NCBI GenBank assembly: GCA_964396715.1
Contig: CAYNFQ010000002.1
Location: 26,465-90,464, forward strand
Length of the DNA stretch: 64,000 nucleotides
Direction of reading: 5' to 3'
Source: CAYNFQ01 sp964396715
Lineage (GTDB): Bacteria; Patescibacteriota; Microgenomatia; Daviesbacterales; UBA10151
In this document: piece by piece, positions 7,957 through 16,102 of the stretch
Layout of the letters: every line of letters begins with the position of its first letter
Numbering within the stretch: position 1 is the first letter of the stretch
Notes under the pieces: generated by a model
Databases searched by the model: none
The model's input: only the letters and a program-made list of their open reading frames with translations
What the model was told of the DNA's origin: nothing
Position numbers and translations under genes: made by a program

Positions 7957-9729
7957 TTAGCGGCGGAATGGGTTGGGGGCGTTTCGACTTTGCTCAGATC
8001 CTATAAACTCACAGCCCTGTATGGGAAAAGGTTTTGTAGTTTTGAGTGCACCATCTGTAAGCGTCACTACCGCTTCGGTAAAGTCTAGTACCTCTCCTTC
8101 TACGAGATTGTAGCCCCCACGGCCTACTCCGATATCCCCCCTACCCTGTGATCCTAGAGACTGAATGAAAACCCATGTGGCTAGTGGAGGGAAAATGCTC
8201 TCTCGTGGCTCTCTCGTACGTCCTACGATACCTTTTCCTGGAACGAGTTCGCCGGTGTATGACCATGATATTCTTGATGATCTTTCGTCTCCACGATCGA
8301 CTCTTTTGTATATTCCATTAAACTCTGCAGTGAACCTTAGGTAGTCGCCTCCCGTATATTGCGTTGATACCTCACATATCATTATGCCTTTCTCGAACGA
8401 CGCTTTGCCAGTGGTAGCAATCATGATAGTTTTCCACCAGATTTCTGGATTTTTAATACTCTGTCCGTCGACTGTGTATATCTCAACACCGGTTTTTTGG
8501 ACAAAGTCGATATTTACTTCCCCTGTTTGATACCGGCCTCGGAAAATGGTATCTGGTGGGAATCGCCGTAGGTTTTCAGCTGATGAGCGGGTGCACCATT
8601 CTGTATTGTCCGCTGTCGGGTCGCAGTACTTACTAAGGCCAATCTTGACTACTGTATCTTCAAAAGGTGAAACTGTAAATTCCTCAGGACGATATTGGAA
8701 GGTAGGTTGAGGTTTTAGGCGCACTGCTACCTTGTGGGGTTGTGGAGTGTTATTTTCTAATGTAATAGGCCACCAATATTCTGCCTGATCCTCTCCCCGT
8801 ATACCTACCTGTTTAATAGCTACTGCAAGTTTGGCTTCTACCCCCAAAACAGCCCCCTTATCCAAATCATTCCTTATTCCCCCACAAGCCTTTATAGAAT
8901 CTTCATTAGGCCCGCATCTTCTTTTATCAGCAGTTCTGACTAAATTATCAGGGCCGATTAATGTACCATCTTTATTTGTTGGGCTGGCTTTGATCTGTCC
9001 CTGGGGAAACTTTATTCCATCAGCAGGCAGAAATTTCCCATCCTTTTTGGCATACCAATGAAGATGAATACCAGAGGTATCTCCTCCAGATGGTTTTTCA
9101 CAAGAAGGATTGCCCAACCTTTCCCCCTGTTTCACTTCTTGACCAACGTTTACTAACATGTTGGCAAGATGCATATAACCGGTTCTTAAGCCTTGGCCGT
9201 GATCTATCTCCACAAGGCTGTGATTTTTATCAGTGGGATCTTTTTCATTTCCCACAACAGCTATCTTTCCAGAGGCTGATGCTTCCACAAACCTATTTTC
9301 CACAGGTTTACCACCAGGACAAGCCACCACCTCTGGTTGAGCAAAATCCAAAGCAGCGCGTACCCCGTTGGTTGAACCATCCGAGTGAGGACCAGCACTT
9401 AAATACCACAAGCCACTGAAAGGATAATCAAAACTGATTTCGCTTCTTGATTCAGCTGACTGGGCAGATACATTTGGCTGTGAGGGGGGCTTGGCTTCAG
9501 GGCCACAGGCAGCAGCTAGCAGACTCAAAGATGTTACACCTACAGCGTAAAGTGTTTTGACAGGTCTTGGTAAGATTTTTAACCAAGCTCTATGTCCTGG
9601 TTTAGGATCAGCAAGAGGGAGATCAACAATTCTTGCAACAGAGGCTATTCTTGCTTGTTCAAGTAACATTTTTCTTGCTTGACTACCTTGTTCAAGTCTT
9701 TGGAAGATATTAGGCCCAAATTCTTTCAT
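7957..9729 (-). CDS. membrane-anchored M23 (LasA-type) metallopeptidase
   Basis: A hydrophobic segment ends in a lipobox-like LLAAACG (Cys75), so the protein is probably exported as a lipoprotein. It carries an M23 domain. Zinc ligands in the LasA/beta-lytic arrangement are visible: His115 in SAGPHSDG, Asp128 in RAALDFA and His224 in IHLHW. His187 (GYMHL) and His222 are further active-site residues. About 330 residues of beta-rich C-terminal sequence follow and are unrecognised. The enzyme would cut peptidoglycan cross-bridges, perhaps making room for the pilin-like apparatus encoded on both sides, or attack neighbouring cells. Nucleotide composition is less AT-rich over the C-terminal half. 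Confidence 0.8.
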   Translation of the reverse strand: MKEFGPNIFQRLEQGSQARKMLLEQARIASVARIVDLPLADPKPGHRAWLKILPRPVKTLYAVGVTSLSLLAAACGPEAKPPSQPNVSAQSAESRSEISFDYPFSGLWYLSAGPHSDGSTNGVRAALDFAQPEVVACPGGKPVENRFVEASASGKIAVVGNEKDPTDKNHSLVEIDHGQGLRTGYMHLANMLVNVGQEVKQGERLGNPSCEKPSGGDTSGIHLHWYAKKDGKFLPADGIKFPQGQIKASPTNKDGTLIGPDNLVRTADKRRCGPNEDSIKACGGIRNDLDKGAVLGVEAKLAVAIKQVGIRGEDQAEYWWPITLENNTPQPHKVAVRLKPQPTFQYRPEEFTVSPFEDTVVKIGLSKYCDPTADNTEWCTRSSAENLRRFPPDTIFRGRYQTGEVNIDFVQKTGVEIYTVDGQSIKNPEIWWKTIMIATTGKASFEKGIMICEVSTQYTGGDYLRFTAEFNGIYKRVDRGDERSSRISWSYTGELVPGKGIVGRTREPRESIFPPLATWVFIQSLGSQGRGDIGVGRGGYNLVEGEVLDFTEAVVTLTDGALKTTKPFPIQGCEFIGSEQSRNAPNPFRR

Positions 9730-9738
9730 AGTTAATCT

Positions 9739-10059
9739 TTAAGGTTGGCATATATTTTTTCCATTAGGAAGGACACACAAAGTTTTTATATCAAAAAAAG
9801 TTACATCTATTCCGGTAAAGGCTTTTATAAGTTGCAGTATCAGCCAGGCCAGGGCCATAAAAACCATTCCCAGAAGGGCCCAGGTGACTGTCTGGTGGGC
9901 TGCTGATACTGCCTTGGGTTCCCCTCCGGACATTAAATACTTAAAACCCGCCCAAATAAGCATAACCAAAAGGACAATAAATCCTAAGCCAACTATTACA
10001 GAAACCACGCTACTAAACACTTGTTCGATTTGTTCTAAGCCGGCTGGAGGTGGACCCAT
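9739..10059 (-). CDS. VirB2/TrbC-like pilin-type membrane protein 1
   Basis: This 106-residue protein has two hydrophobic helices joined by the cluster hallmark LIWAGFKYLMSGGEPKAV. There is no cleavable signal. The same signature, aromatic residue plus SGG-type turn plus Lys/Glu, appears in five neighbours, so they are paralogs. VirB2/TrbC-like pilins build conjugative or secretion pili; function here is inferred. A partial duplicate lies at 7866-7952. Gene order is 10 nt upstream of the M23 gene in one operon. Confidence 0.75.
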   Translation of the reverse strand: MGPPPAGLEQIEQVFSSVVSVIVGLGFIVLLVMLIWAGFKYLMSGGEPKAVSAAHQTVTWALLGMVFMALAWLILQLIKAFTGIDVTFFDIKTLCVLPNGKNICQP

Positions 10060-10101
10060 ACTTTTAACTTAGCATGAAGAAGGACTAAAGATCAAATAGT
10101 G

Positions 10102-10515
10102 CTAGGGGGTCGGGGTCTTGAATTCCGCTGGGGTCGGGATAGGTAACGTGGTGAGGTCGGTAAATCCTAAAATTTGTGCTCCCACTCTCGCCAAAGCAAA
10201 GGCCACAGCCAAAACAGCCAGGCCGATTAAGGCGTTAATAATCCTGTTTCGCGCCTTTCCAACAGCTTCCTTATCCCCGCCTGAGACAATCCACTCAAAC
10301 GCCCCCCAAATCAGCATCACCAAAACTACCAGCAGGGCAACAGCAAAAGAAATAGAAACAATGTTGGTCACAAAGTCGCCAATCTGTTTATAGCCTTGGG
10401 GAGGAGGACTGATGGTGATGTCTGCTGCTGCCAGAGCTTGAACAGGCTGAAGTAAAGAGGCAATTGATGCACCGATAAAGGTAATTTTTTTCATTACTGA
10501 CTTAACTATATCCAA
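10102..10515 (-). CDS. VirB2/TrbC-like pilin-type membrane protein 2
   Basis: A signal peptide (MKKITFIGASIASLLQPVQALAA from the second Met) is followed by a short PPPQGYKQIGD segment, helix 1, the signature LIWGAFEWIVSGGDKEAVGK and helix 2, with a Pro/Thr tail. Of the six paralogs this one has the clearest export signal. ATG at 10515 or the seven-codon-later ATG could be used. Confidence 0.75.
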   Translation of the reverse strand: MDIVKSVMKKITFIGASIASLLQPVQALAAADITISPPPQGYKQIGDFVTNIVSISFAVALLVVLVMLIWGAFEWIVSGGDKEAVGKARNRIINALIGLAVLAVAFALARVGAQILGFTDLTTLPIPTPAEFKTPTP

Positions 10516-10548
10516 ATAATAACTGATTTGTCAAGAGGGGCAAAAATG

Positions 10549-10884
10549 TTACTGCTGCTGGTCGACAAAAAATGTGAATCCAGTAAATTGTCCCAAAACT
10601 TGGATTACCGCAAAAGCCACGGCAAAAAGCAGTATGCCGATGATGGCATTAATTATTTTTCTTTTGGCAGACTCCAGCTTTTCCTTATCCCCCTCAGATG
10701 TCAGCCAGTCCCATGCCCCCCAAAGCAGCATCAAGATTAAAACCACAGCTGCCAGAGAATAAATTAAGGCAATCAGGTTGTTTAAAAATTTAGAAATCCC
10801 CTCAGCCCCAAAACCAAATCTTTGAATTTCGGGAGGAGGACTAATAGTGCCAAAAGTATCTTTTATATCAGCAATAAGTTTCAT
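10549..10884 (-). CDS. VirB2/TrbC-like pilin-type membrane protein 3
   Basis: This 111-residue protein has no cleavable signal. Helix 1 ends in LMLLWGAWDWLTSEGDKEKL and is followed by SAKRKIINAIIGILLFAVAF (helix 2). The start overlaps the stop of the upstream paralog by 4 nt (10881-10884), so the two are translationally coupled. Confidence 0.75.
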   Translation of the reverse strand: MKLIADIKDTFGTISPPPEIQRFGFGAEGISKFLNNLIALIYSLAAVVLILMLLWGAWDWLTSEGDKEKLESAKRKIINAIIGILLFAVAFAVIQVLGQFTGFTFFVDQQQ

Positions 10885-11315
10885 CCGATTATTTTTAAAT
10901 CACTAATATTAAGTAGTCTTGCCAATAAAAACTGTAATATTAAAAATGCAAACATCAGTATTATAAACCCTACTATAGCATGGGTGATCATCTGTCTTGC
11001 CGAATCCATATCTTCTTTATTCCCTCCGGCCTTTAAAAACCTGAATGCTCCCAGCAGGAAATAAAGTATTACCAAAAATGCGGCTACTTGAAATAAAGGC
11101 TTGACTAGCCTGGAGGTTCCACAACCTAAAGAGGTTATATCTCCAAAACCAAATTTAGAACCAATATCAACCCCCTTTGCAGTTGTAGAGGCTGTATTTA
11201 CCTCACTCTTGCATGGATCTTGTTCTTGGTCCGCGGCAAAGACAGGAGTAACAAGCAGTAGATAACTTGTAAGCAAAACTGTAAACTGTAAACTGTAAAC
11301 TGTAACCTTTCTCAA
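10881..11315 (-). CDS. VirB2/TrbC-like pilin-type membrane protein 4, TTG start
   Basis: I set the start at the TTG at 11315 because it overlaps the upstream stop as TTGA and puts a normal signal peptide (YSLQFTVLLTSYLLLVTP, then VFAAD) at the N-terminus. The longer ATG reading at 11408 would prepend 31 residues of another gene's frame. After a Cys-containing linker come helix 1, GAFRFLKAGGNKEDMDSAR and helix 2. The signal-peptide codons contain tandem CTGTAAA-type words (11270-11305). Confidence 0.7.
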   Translation of the reverse strand: MRKVTVYSLQFTVLLTSYLLLVTPVFAADQEQDPCKSEVNTASTTAKGVDIGSKFGFGDITSLGCGTSRLVKPLFQVAAFLVILYFLLGAFRFLKAGGNKEDMDSARQMITHAIVGFIILMFAFLILQFLLARLLNISDLKIIG

Positions 11316-11644
11316 AATGGCGAGCCTCCTTTTGGTGGTAATATTTGAGCAGCAAAGGTGGCAATCAGGTAGGCTGTCAGTATCACCATCAGTCCGATTA
11401 TGGCCCATTTAATTCTTTCTCTGGCTTTGGCCAGCTCTTCTTTTTTGCCTGAGGCTAAAATGTACTGGAACGCCCCCCAAAGCAGCCAGTAAAAAGCCAT
11501 AAAGATGGCAATATAAAAAGCAATATTTAAAAGACCGGATAAAACATCAGCCAGTTTAGCATTTTCGAATTTAAAATTAAGGGCTTTTAAGCCGGAATCT
11601 TTTAGTAAATCGTTTAACATAAGTTTAGTAATGCCAAAGCTCAA
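11312..11644 (-). CDS. VirB2/TrbC-like pilin-type membrane protein 5
   Basis: This 110-residue protein has an amphipathic N-terminus (LNDLLKDSGLKALNF), then helix 1, YWLLWGAFQYILASGKKEEL and helix 2. The second Met (MLNDLL) is an equally good start. It overlaps the next gene at TTGA. The region just upstream (11638-11752) is a word-repeat hairpin separating it from the S23/IVP insertion. Confidence 0.75.
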   Translation of the reverse strand: MSFGITKLMLNDLLKDSGLKALNFKFENAKLADVLSGLLNIAFYIAIFMAFYWLLWGAFQYILASGKKEELAKARERIKWAIIGLMVILTAYLIATFAAQILPPKGGSPF

Positions 11645-11752
11645 AGTCCAAATGTCAAATGAATTTCAAAGCCTAAATGACAAATTTTTTGTCTTTGGCA
11701 TTTAGATTTGATTTGTCATTTGTAATTTGGATTTTGACATTTTACTTTACTT
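11638..11752. repeat. permuted-word inverted repeat, downstream end of S23/IVP cassette 1
   Basis: Words of the type CAAATGTCAAATGAATTTC and AAATGACAAATT pair with TTTGATTTGTCATTTG and ATTTGGATTTTGACATT. The repeat abuts the stop codon of the S23/IVP gene at 11747. A matching word array lies at the 5' end (12085-12150). Confidence 0.7.
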
Positions 11753-12145
11753 TCTGATAATTGCCGAAAAAATTAAAGTCAATTCCTGAGCTTCTTGCCA
11801 ATGCTTCCTTGCTTCCGGTGCAAGGTTTGGTACAGCTTTTGCCACCATCCTGAGCCAATGTTTGGTTTCCTTGGCTTCTTTTTTACAAATGCCTATTTTA
11901 TGTTTGAAGTCTTTTTTGCTTTCCGCCCCGTCTGCTTCGCAATAGTTAGCTCCTATACTGGTGCCTGATCGGACTAGTTGGCTGATAACAGGCAGTGTTA
12001 CGGGATTTTGCGGTATTTTTTTAGCAAACTCCAGAGTCTTTTCCCCAAACTTGGCAGTCCTTTCCTCAAGATCATATTTCTTTTTAGTATTTGGATTTTG
12101 ACCTTCATTTGTAATTTGAAATTTGTAATTTGACATTGTCATCAT
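11747..12145 (-). CDS. four-helix-bundle S23/IVP-family protein 1
   Basis: This 132-residue protein has the family core: DLEERTAKFGEKTLEFAKKI, LPVISQLVRSGTSIGANYCE, DGAESKKDFKHKIGICKKEA and ETKHWLRMVAKAV. The family is known from 23S rRNA intervening sequences and is structurally related to the Avd accessory proteins of diversity-generating retroelements. It is a basic helical bundle likely to bind nucleic acid. The first 20 residues are encoded by the word repeat, so an internal start is possible. It sits between two pilin-like genes with an ATGA overlap to the upstream one, as if a cassette had inserted into the operon. Confidence 0.85.
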   Translation of the reverse strand: MMTMSNYKFQITNEGQNPNTKKKYDLEERTAKFGEKTLEFAKKIPQNPVTLPVISQLVRSGTSIGANYCEADGAESKKDFKHKIGICKKEAKETKHWLRMVAKAVPNLAPEARKHWQEAQELTLIFSAIIRK

Positions 12146-12150
12146 GGTTC
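12085..12150. repeat. word repeat, upstream end of S23/IVP cassette 1
   Basis: ATTTGTAATTTGAAATTTG, TAATTTGACATTGTCAT and similar words mirror the array at 11638-11752. The array overlaps the first codons of the S23/IVP gene. Confidence 0.6.
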
Positions 12151-13644
12151 TCCAAACTGTTCCCCCAGTCCCAGTATACCAACTCCAATAATCTGAAGCA
12201 GCAAAACTGCAAAAATAACAAACAACAGTCCAATTATGGCAGATTGGAACCTGTCTCTTCCTGTCTGTAAAGTTTCCGGGTTTCCGGCAGAAGTGACCAT
12301 CTGGAATGCTCCCAAAAGCATCATTAAAAAAGCCAACCCTCCGGAAATTCCCAGAATAAACTTTAAAAAGTCCTTAATGAATCCCACCGGTGAGGTATGT
12401 ATACAGCCAATGGCTGTTTGGATGCCTGGATTTTTTGGATCTGCTGTATCACATGGCGTCCCTCCTGCTGTGGTTGGCGGACCTTGTGGTGTGGTTGTGG
12501 TTGGGGTTTGTTGCCCTGATCCTGGTTGAGTTATAACTCCTGTTGGAGCTGGTTGATCAGACACAACTGTTAGTTGAGCTCCTCCCTGAATGCTTGAGTT
12601 ACTTAAACTTGTGACAATGATAGAATAAGAACCACCGCTTAACCCGTCTCCGAGTTGTAAATTATAAGTACATCCTGGCCCTGAACAACTAAAAGTATTA
12701 GCCAGTAGCTTGCTGCTTATTTCAACTTTATAGGTTTCATTTGTTGAGCCGTCAACTAGCTTGATCTGTATTGTTCTATTTTTAGAAGCACTTGCTTGTA
12801 TAGTAGAAGGGTTAATTTCTACTTTTAAAGCAGTTGGAACAGGACCTTTGACTGTGAATGTTTTTTGAATTTTATCTGATATTTCTTTTGGTATTGAGAG
12901 CGAAGTTACACCAACAACGTATGATTGATTTTCAATAAGGTTACTGCCACTAAGCTCGAATGTAACTAATTTAGTTCCGGATACGTAGTCTAAATTTTCA
13001 TCACCCTTTGTCTCACCTTTTAAAATAGTGCAAGTTTCTTTGTTAGGATCACAAAACAACTTAATATACACAATTGCAGCAGACCCGCCAGCCATTGTTA
13101 TTCTAATTTCATAATTTGAAGCCAGAGGTTTTGTGAGTGCTACTACTACAATTACTTTTTCTGCTTTAGTAATTTCTGTTGAGGATAGTTGTATTGTTGG
13201 TATACCGATTAGTTTCTCCCAAGCGTAAGAAACCCAACCCGTTTGACCTCCTGCCCTCAGGTCCCAAGTGTCTTTGTACCCATCTCTTAAAAAAACCCTT
13301 GCGGATGTATCAGGTTGTCCATTAATCCACCTGACTACGTTCTTGATCAGAATGTTAGTATTGCCTGTTGTGCTAGCGTCAAGTTCCCTGACTCCTATAC
13401 AAGGTCCGTAAGTAAATGGTCCTCTTCTTGGACAATCTCCGTCATGGGGAGTTTCAAATGTATATTTTTTATCAGGATTTTTTGTTTCAACAGTAATTTG
13501 CATATCACTATTGCTCCCGAAACTTGCATTCTCCAAGAGCTCTACTGGTCCGAACAGAATTTTGTCAGCAGCCATGACAGTGGTAGGTCTAAAAGAAACG
13601 AGAGTTAAAAAAATAGCAATTGCAGAAATAAGTATTTTGGACAT
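12142..13644 (-). CDS. secreted beta-rich protein with C-terminal pilin-like module
   Basis: A signal peptide (MSKILISAIAIFLTLV to VMAA, about 25 residues) precedes about 370 residues of beta-rich sequence that resembles repeated Ig-like strands. A Pro/Thr/Gln linker (about 370-400) follows, and the last 85 residues repeat the cluster's two-helix signature (LLGAFQMVTSAGNPETLQTG). The protein is thus an adhesin-like exodomain fused to a pilin-type anchor. It is the first gene of the minus-strand cluster. A 9-bp inverted repeat at 13658-13681 lies in the divergent promoter region. Confidence 0.75.
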   Translation of the reverse strand: MSKILISAIAIFLTLVSFRPTTVMAADKILFGPVELLENASFGSNSDMQITVETKNPDKKYTFETPHDGDCPRRGPFTYGPCIGVRELDASTTGNTNILIKNVVRWINGQPDTSARVFLRDGYKDTWDLRAGGQTGWVSYAWEKLIGIPTIQLSSTEITKAEKVIVVVALTKPLASNYEIRITMAGGSAAIVYIKLFCDPNKETCTILKGETKGDENLDYVSGTKLVTFELSGSNLIENQSYVVGVTSLSIPKEISDKIQKTFTVKGPVPTALKVEINPSTIQASASKNRTIQIKLVDGSTNETYKVEISSKLLANTFSCSGPGCTYNLQLGDGLSGGSYSIIVTSLSNSSIQGGAQLTVVSDQPAPTGVITQPGSGQQTPTTTTPQGPPTTAGGTPCDTADPKNPGIQTAIGCIHTSPVGFIKDFLKFILGISGGLAFLMMLLGAFQMVTSAGNPETLQTGRDRFQSAIIGLLFVIFAVLLLQIIGVGILGLGEQFGEP

Positions 13645-13657
13645 TAGTTTCAGCTTA

Positions 13658-13681
13658 CCACAATTATGTAACTAATTGTGG
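13658..13681. promoter_or_regulatory. inverted repeat between divergent genes
   Basis: CCACAATTA (13658-13666) and TAATTGTGG (13673-13681) are perfect 9-bp arms around TGTAAC. It lies between the pilin-like cluster and the SpoIID gene and could be an operator or a small terminator. No T-tract follows. Confidence 0.4.
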
Positions 13682-13703
13682 CTTAGCACATTTTGGCTGG
13701 AAA

Positions 13704-13712
13704 TGGTAAAAT
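13704..13712 (+). promoter_or_regulatory. extended -10 promoter of the SpoIID-like gene
   Basis: TGGTAAAAT ends 9 nt before the ATG at 13722. The preceding GGAAAT is shared with the box at 231-245. Confidence 0.5.
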
Positions 13713-13721
13713 TTTAAGATT

Positions 13722-15428
13722 ATGCCCCGTTTTCTTGCTGTATTTTTACTTGTTACTTTTGCCTTGTTACTTGTTACTTTTCCTGTCCATGCTGATGAAA
13801 TAGAGGATTTACAAAAGCAAATAAATTCTCTGAATGAGGAATATCAAAGAGTAGAGAAAGCCAAAGCTCCTTTGGAAGGACAGCTGGATTCCTTAAAAAG
13901 GCAGCTGGCCCAAATTCAAGCCACCTTAGACAATTTATCAGCCAATATAACAATAAAACAGCAGGAGCTGGATTTAAGAGAAGATAAATTGGCTTTCCAG
14001 CAGGCCCTTTTGGAGGAAAGAGTCAGGGCATATTATATCCGCTCATACCTGACAGATCCCCTTTTGGTGATTCTTTCCTCCTTTAAGGCCGGTGATTTAT
14101 TCCGCGAGCTATCCTACAGACAAACCGTGACCAGGGAAGACAAACAGGTGATCACCTCCATTACCAACCAGGTCTTAGATCTTTTAACTGAAAAAGAAAA
14201 ACTGGAAAAAGATAAAGCCAGGCTCGCTCTTTTACAAGCTGATGTTGATAAAAATGCCAAGTTTTTGGGAGGGGAAATCACCAAGGCAAAGGTGTATCAG
14301 CAAGAATTATCCACAAAAATTGCTCAACTGACTGCCCGCCAGCAGGCAATCATTGCCCAAAGGCAGGCTGCTTTGGGTCTGCCTACCTCATTAGGTGCAG
14401 GTCCACTTTTCTGCACTGATGATAGAAAACTTGACCCGGGCTTTAGACCGGCCTTTGCCTTTTTCACTTACGGTATTCCTCACAGAGTGGGTATGAACCA
14501 ATACGGAGCATACGGCAGATCCCAGGCAGGCCAAAATCATGAAGATATCTTAAGAGCCTACTTTCAGGATTTTTCTTTTGAGCAAAGACCTAACATCAAT
14601 ATTTCTGTTTCCGGCTACGGTTCAATGCCTTTGGAAACATATCTTTTGGGGATCTATGAAATGCCGGACTCCTGGCCGGCTGAATCCCTCAAAGCTCAAG
14701 CTATTGCTGCCCGCTCTTATGCCTTATCCTATACCAACAACGGTTCCAAGGAAATTTGTACCACTCAACAGTGTCAGGTTTACAAGGGTGGCAATAAAGG
14801 AGGCAATTGGGAACAGGCAGTAAAAGCAACTGAAGGCAAAACTATGATCTCAGGTGGCTCGCCTGTTACTGCCTGGTATTCTTCAACAGACGGCGGGTAC
14901 ACATACACAGCCTCGGATATTGGCTGGGGAGGACGCTCTTTTACCAAAAGGTTAAGGGATACAAGCGGGGATATAGGTAGTTTTGGGGATCTTTCTTCCA
15001 AAGCTTATGACCGTGATTCCCCTTGTTTTTATGCGGCCCAGGGCTTTAGGCCTGAGTATGCAAAGTCTGCCTGGCTAAAATCAGAAGAGGTAGCGGATAT
15101 TGCCAATGTGGTAATGCTTGTCAAAAGAGATAGCGGGGTTTCTGCGCATATTTACCAGACAGATAAACCTAATCCCGAGGGAGGGGAAACATGGAATGCG
15201 GATAGGGTCAAGGAGGAGTTAAGAAATAAAGGGGGCACTCCCTTTAACAGCGTATCAGGGGTATCTGTGGGGGTGGATTTCGGATCCGGCATGGTCACAT
15301 CTGTCACAGTTTCAGGGGACAGGGGCTCTGAAACATTTAACGGGTCAGAATTTAAAAACTTCTTTAATCTTCGTGCCCCTGCCAATATCCAAATAGTAGG
15401 ACCGCTCTTCAACGTTGAGACAAAATAA
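13722..15428 (+). CDS. SpoIID/LytB-domain protein with coiled-coil N-terminus
   Basis: The signal peptide MPRFLAVFLLVTFALLLV ends near VHA. A long coiled coil (about 27-215) resembles the FtsX-activated EnvC/CwlO-type N-terminus. A SpoIID/LytB domain (about 240-560) has hallmarks GVGMNQYGAYGRS-type (here HRVGMNQYGAYGRSQAG), LETYLLGIYEMPDSWPAESL, AQAIAARSYAL and WYSSTDGG. SpoIID enzymes are lytic transglycosylases acting on denuded glycan. It is probably a cell-wall remodelling enzyme. The signal-peptide codons contain tandem CTTGTTACTTTT-type words. Confidence 0.85.
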   Translation: MPRFLAVFLLVTFALLLVTFPVHADEIEDLQKQINSLNEEYQRVEKAKAPLEGQLDSLKRQLAQIQATLDNLSANITIKQQELDLREDKLAFQQALLEERVRAYYIRSYLTDPLLVILSSFKAGDLFRELSYRQTVTREDKQVITSITNQVLDLLTEKEKLEKDKARLALLQADVDKNAKFLGGEITKAKVYQQELSTKIAQLTARQQAIIAQRQAALGLPTSLGAGPLFCTDDRKLDPGFRPAFAFFTYGIPHRVGMNQYGAYGRSQAGQNHEDILRAYFQDFSFEQRPNINISVSGYGSMPLETYLLGIYEMPDSWPAESLKAQAIAARSYALSYTNNGSKEICTTQQCQVYKGGNKGGNWEQAVKATEGKTMISGGSPVTAWYSSTDGGYTYTASDIGWGGRSFTKRLRDTSGDIGSFGDLSSKAYDRDSPCFYAAQGFRPEYAKSAWLKSEEVADIANVVMLVKRDSGVSAHIYQTDKPNPEGGETWNADRVKEELRNKGGTPFNSVSGVSVGVDFGSGMVTSVTVSGDRGSETFNGSEFKNFFNLRAPANIQIVGPLFNVETK

Positions 15429-15528
15429 ATTTCAAATATCAAATGTCAAATGAAATCTAAATGCCAAATTTTTAAAATATTTGGATTTTAACATTGATTT
15501 GTCATTTGGATTTTGTCATTTGGATTTT
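15425..15528. repeat. permuted-word intergenic hairpin
   Basis: AAATATCAAATGTCAAATG and AATGCCAAATTT pair with ATTTGTCATTTGGATTTT words. It fills the space between the SpoIID and PH-domain genes. Confidence 0.65.
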
Positions 15529-15529
15529 T

Positions 15530-16102
15530 ATGGAGTATACTCCAATCATCATGTTCTCATCCTATGTTGAAAATCCCTCAAACTGCCGTTTTGAGGGCCA
15601 GGACACTGATGAAAAGATTCTTTTGCTTTTAAGGGCCCACCCCATCACCAATTTAAGATGGATAATGCCTGCGATTTTACTTTTCTTTGCCCCATTTTTT
15701 ATACAGGAAATTTTTTTACTTCTGAATTTAGATTTATCAAAAGTACCGGAAACTTTTGCCATAGTTTTTTTAATCATTAACTATCTTCTGGTTTTAACTA
15801 TTGTATTTGAAGGATTTTTATACTGGTACTTTAATGTCTACATTGTCACTGATAAAAATATTGTGGATGTGGATTTTCACTCCATTCTATTTAAAAATAT
15901 TGATGTGGCCCCCTTAAGAAACATTGAGGATACCTCATCATCAATGGGTGGAATTTTGCATGCCGTCTTTCACTATGGTGATGTTTTTATTCAAACAGCC
16001 GGAGCATCCAGAAATATTGATTTCATATCTGTGCCAAGACCGCACCATGTGGCTGATTTTATCTTGGATGAAGCACACAAAATTTATGGAAGGGGGACGT
16101 GA
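15530..16102 (+). CDS. membrane-anchored bacterial PH-domain protein
   Basis: The start is taken at the ATG at 15530 (MEYTPIIMF), outside the word repeat; MFSSYVENP at 15551 is an alternative. ILLLLRAHPITNLRWIMPAI leads into two hydrophobic helices (about 55-110). A YdbS/YdbT-like bPH2 fold follows (YWYFNVYIVTDKNIVDVDFH, VAPLRNIEDTSS). Role unknown; such proteins often sit at the membrane with secretion or stress genes. The stop overlaps the next gene's start. Confidence 0.7.
   Translation: MEYTPIIMFSSYVENPSNCRFEGQDTDEKILLLLRAHPITNLRWIMPAILLFFAPFFIQEIFLLLNLDLSKVPETFAIVFLIINYLLVLTIVFEGFLYWYFNVYIVTDKNIVDVDFHSILFKNIDVAPLRNIEDTSSSMGGILHAVFHYGDVFIQTAGASRNIDFISVPRPHHVADFILDEAHKIYGRGT

Noticed and set aside
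11316..11408. Long ATG start for pilin-like protein 4
   Set aside because: It overlaps 31 codons of the preceding gene and buries the signal peptide; TTG at 11315 with TTGA coupling is better.
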